The notes beneath the pieces are model-generated. The model saw only the letters and a program-made list of their open reading frames with translations, did no database searches and was not told the DNA's origin. Below, one piece after another: positions 5,993-7,889 of a DNA stretch of 7,889 nucleotides. This DNA comes from Archaeoglobus sp. (GTDB taxonomy: Archaea > Halobacteriota > Archaeoglobi > Archaeoglobales > Archaeoglobaceae): contig QNXS01000080.1 of the NCBI GenBank assembly GCA_003978865.1, positions 1-7,889 on the forward strand, read 5' to 3'. The position numbers and the translations under genes are program-made. The stretch's first letter is position 1. Each line of letters begins with the position of its first letter.

Positions 5993-6735
5993 TCTCTTAT
6001 TATCCTCCTTATGATGTCTTCTTCCCTGCTTCTATAAACATCAGAAAGTTTACCCTCTCCAAACTCTACAGTATCTCTTAAACCTTTAAATATTACTGCA
6101 GGAATTGAATAGTTTCCCTCTCCCATCAGCAGATTTGCAAAAGCTGCTATTTCATCAGCAACACACTCACTAGTTTTTGTTAGGACGTTGCCAAAGAGGT
6201 CACTTCTACCAACCCAGTTTTTCAACGGTTTTATCCCGGAACATCCTATAGCAAAGCCAGTAACTCCCTTCCTAAAGCACCTGCCGTTCGTGTCCGTTAT
6301 TATTACACCAACCTCAACCCCAGAAACATTCTTAATCAACTTCCTCAGAGTGTCTGCACTCTTATCAGGGTTTTCCGGTGGTAGCAGTATGTAACCCCTT
6401 TCAACGTTTGACCTGTCAATTCCCGCATTTACACAGATGTTGCCAAATTTTGCCTTGGTTAGGAGAAATGGATAATCTATCAAAATTTCTTCACTCTCTT
6501 CTATTACAGCCTGAATAAATCTTTCATCTTCCCCAAGTTTTTTCGCCAACCTCACAGCATCATCCGATGGTGTATATTCATCCAGTTTACTGATTCTACC
6601 CTCAGCTCTCGAAATTATTGAAGAACTCACAACAACAACATCTCCCTTAGATACGTAGGGTGACAAAATTTCTGCTATTTCTCTGAGTGTTGTTTTTCTG
6701 AGCAGGGGAAACTTTACCGGAACTACCTCTGGCAC
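5971..6735 (-). CDS. cofE: Coenzyme F420-0:L-glutamate ligase CofE
   Basis: A GTP-dependent enzyme of F420 biosynthesis that adds L-glutamate through gamma linkages to F420-0, giving F420-1 and F420-2. Its 254 residues match the archaeal stand-alone enzyme, with no fused nitroreductase-type domain as found in actinobacterial FbiB. Motifs in order: KGDVVVVSSSIISRAEGR (30-47), NICVNAGIDRSNV (99-111), LLPPENPDKSA (117-127), IITDTNGRCFRKGVTGFAIG (145-164) and GRSDLFG (176-182). D107 and D148 fall in motifs that bind metal in the family. I chose the GTG at 6735 because EVVPVKFPLL matches the usual family N-terminus. It has no Shine-Dalgarno sequence but has a TATA-like element 21-31 bp upstream, so it may have its own leaderless transcript although cbiA ends only 51 bp upstream. 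Its 3' end overlaps the ATP-grasp gene by 22 nt. Confidence 0.95.
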   Translation of the reverse strand: MPEVVPVKFPLLRKTTLREIAEILSPYVSKGDVVVVSSSIISRAEGRISKLDEYTPSDDAVRLAKKLGEDERFIQAVIEESEEILIDYPFLLTKAKFGNICVNAGIDRSNVERGYILLPPENPDKSADTLRKLIKNVSGVEVGVIITDTNGRCFRKGVTGFAIGCSGIKPLKNWVGRSDLFGNVLTKTSECVADEIAAFANLLMGEGNYSIPAVIFKGLRDTVEFGEGKLSDVYRSREEDIIRRIIREWSLLQE

Positions 6736-6755
6736 ACACTGATTTTGATTCAGAA

Positions 6756-6766
6756 GTAAATAAGTT
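6756..6766 (-). promoter_or_regulatory. Candidate TATA element for cofE
   Basis: On the minus strand AACTTATTTAC lies 21-31 bp before the GTG start of cofE, in the 51-bp gap after the cbiA stop. No ribosome binding site lies between it and the GTG, which fits an internal promoter giving a leaderless cofE transcript. Read-through from cbiA is also possible, as no T run separates the genes. Confidence 0.35.
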
Positions 6767-6786
6767 TGTTGTCAATTTTGTGGTTT

Positions 6787-7889
6787 TCAGTTAACTTGTG
6801 CAGACCTGATGAACCTTCTTACAAGCGCTGGATAACTTAAAACATGAACATGTATGTAGTTAACGAGAGTGTTTTTCTTAATAGCCCCATCTCTCTCACC
6901 ATCTATACCCTTGCCCCTCTTTACTCTGTACGTGAAATCAAGGTTTTTCTTAGGTATAACTTTTGAATAATGAAATTCGTGCCCCTTCACTATGTCACCT
7001 CTCCTCGCAACTATACTGCTTTTTACACACTTGTATATGGAGTAACCGAGAGCCTGAAAGCGTTTGTGCATTTCAGTTTCATAAGGCATAAATCCAACCA
7101 TCTCGTATTCGCTACCATCTACGAGTCTGAGAACTTCACCAAGAAACATTAGTCCACCACACTCAGCATAAACAGGTTTGCCAGAATCGCAGAAATCGTA
7201 AACACACCTTCTCAGAGATTTATTCTTTTCGAGTTCCTCTGCAAAAACTTCTGGAAAACCTCCGCCTACGTACAGTGCATCCACATCGGGAAGTTTCTTA
7301 TCTGAAAGAGAATCAATAACAACAACCTCCGCCCTTGCAGCAATTGCATCTACGTTATCCTGATAGTAAAAGTTGAAGGATCTATCTCTAAATATGCCAA
7401 CTCTGACTCTCATTTTTCCACAATTGCATCCGTTGAAAATTGGGTGTTCGGGAACTTCTCTCAGGGGAGGAGCTTTCTCTGCTATCTCCACAATATCATC
7501 AACTTTAACGTACTCCTCAATCAGTTCTGCAAGCTTATCAAAAAGCTCTTCAAATTCTTCTTTTCTTTCATATGCGGGAATCAATCCGAGATGTCTGTCC
7601 GGAATTACAACATCCTTTCTTCGCGGGATTATTCCCACAACCTTTACCTTTGCGAGTTTTTCTGCTGCCAGTTTTGCCTTCATTGCATGCCTTTCACTTC
7701 CGACCCTGTTAAGGATGACCCCCTCTATTCTAACTTCTGGATCAAAAGTCTTATACCCGCAAATAAAAGGTGCTACCGTCCTCGACATTCTTTCCACGTT
7801 CGCTATCAGAATAACCGGGCACTTCAGTATCTTACTAACTTCTGCTGTGCTACCTTTCTCGTCAATAGCATGGTGTGAATCGTGCAAAC
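6787..7889 (-). CDS. cbiA: Cobyrinate a,c-diamide synthase CbiA or Ni-sirohydrochlorin a,c-diamide synthase CfbB (5' end beyond window)
   Basis: ATP- and glutamine-dependent amidation of the a and c side chains of a tetrapyrrole, in cobalamin (CbiA) or coenzyme F430 (CfbB) synthesis. The frame is open to the right edge, and about 80-90 N-terminal residues, including the nucleotide P-loop, are missing. The visible 366 residues hold the end of the synthetase domain: GSTAEVSKILKCPVILI (12-28), GVILNRVGSERH (56-67) and RHLGLIPA (98-105). After a linker comes a class I glutamine amidotransferase domain: VGIFRDRSFNFYYQDN (163-178), ALYVGGGFPE (204-213), the nucleophile C243 in YAECGGLMFL, GHEFHY (302-307) and a C-terminal YIHVHVLSYP (344-353). 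A Cys-x-Cys pair (154, 156) sits in the linker. CbiA and CfbB cannot be told apart with confidence from this fragment. cofE follows on the same strand after 51 bp. Confidence 0.92.
   Translation of the reverse strand, partial: LHDSHHAIDEKGSTAEVSKILKCPVILIANVERMSRTVAPFICGYKTFDPEVRIEGVILNRVGSERHAMKAKLAAEKLAKVKVVGIIPRRKDVVIPDRHLGLIPAYERKEEFEELFDKLAELIEEYVKVDDIVEIAEKAPPLREVPEHPIFNGCNCGKMRVRVGIFRDRSFNFYYQDNVDAIAARAEVVVIDSLSDKKLPDVDALYVGGGFPEVFAEELEKNKSLRRCVYDFCDSGKPVYAECGGLMFLGEVLRLVDGSEYEMVGFMPYETEMHKRFQALGYSIYKCVKSSIVARRGDIVKGHEFHYSKVIPKKNLDFTYRVKRGKGIDGERDGAIKKNTLVNYIHVHVLSYPALVRRFIRSAQVN

Noticed and set aside
7444..7878. Plus-strand open frame of 144 codons opposite cbiA
   Set aside because: Antisense shadow of the conserved a,c-diamide synthase; the product is Phe- and Cys-rich with no family resemblance.

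Overview
The window looks like chromosomal DNA of a euryarchaeon, most likely from the Archaeoglobales (Archaeoglobus, Ferroglobus or Geoglobus type). This is an inference. It rests on a coenzyme F420 biosynthesis gene (cofE), a cobyrinate-type a,c-diamide synthase, the archaeal family DUF371, archaeal TATA-like elements placed 20-30 bp before several starts, a mix of Shine-Dalgarno and apparently leaderless starts, and moderate to low G+C. No RNA gene, insertion sequence, CRISPR array or phage gene was seen.

Layout. Positions 1-112 hold no gene that can be called. On the minus strand, 887 to 113 carry an overlapping pair: a small Cys-rich DUF1284 protein followed by a DUF371 protein. A 228-bp divergent spacer (888-1115) separates them from the plus-strand genes. 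It holds a degenerate pyrimidine-rich tandem repeat, a 9-bp inverted repeat and three copies of TTTTTACCC. On the plus strand come livH and livM, the two permeases of a branched-chain-amino-acid-type ABC importer, joined by a 1-nt overlap. They are followed by a ClC-family chloride transporter or channel with a C-terminal CBS pair (3086-4885). From the right edge, reading leftward, come the 3' part of a CbiA/CfbB-type a,c-diamide synthase (cut by the window edge), cofE, and an ATP-grasp ligase that overlaps cofE by 22 nt. This cofactor block converges on the ClC gene with only 21 bp between the stop codons.

How the genes work together. The right block is a cofactor module. The CbiA/CfbB enzyme amidates a corrin or nickel-sirohydrochlorin ring, CofE adds gamma-glutamates to F420-0, and the coupled ATP-grasp enzyme is a carboxylate-amine type ligase of unknown substrate that may act on a related cofactor. 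The middle block is membrane transport. The livHM pair lacks its ATPases and binding protein here, so it must be completed from elsewhere if it works as an importer. The ClC protein lacks several of the usual gate and proton-path residues.

Most worth a second look: the ATP-grasp ligase coupled to cofE, the variant residues of the ClC protein, the structured divergent promoter region, and the seven-Cys DUF1284 protein paired with DUF371. No wholly new multi-gene system could be shown from sequence alone.
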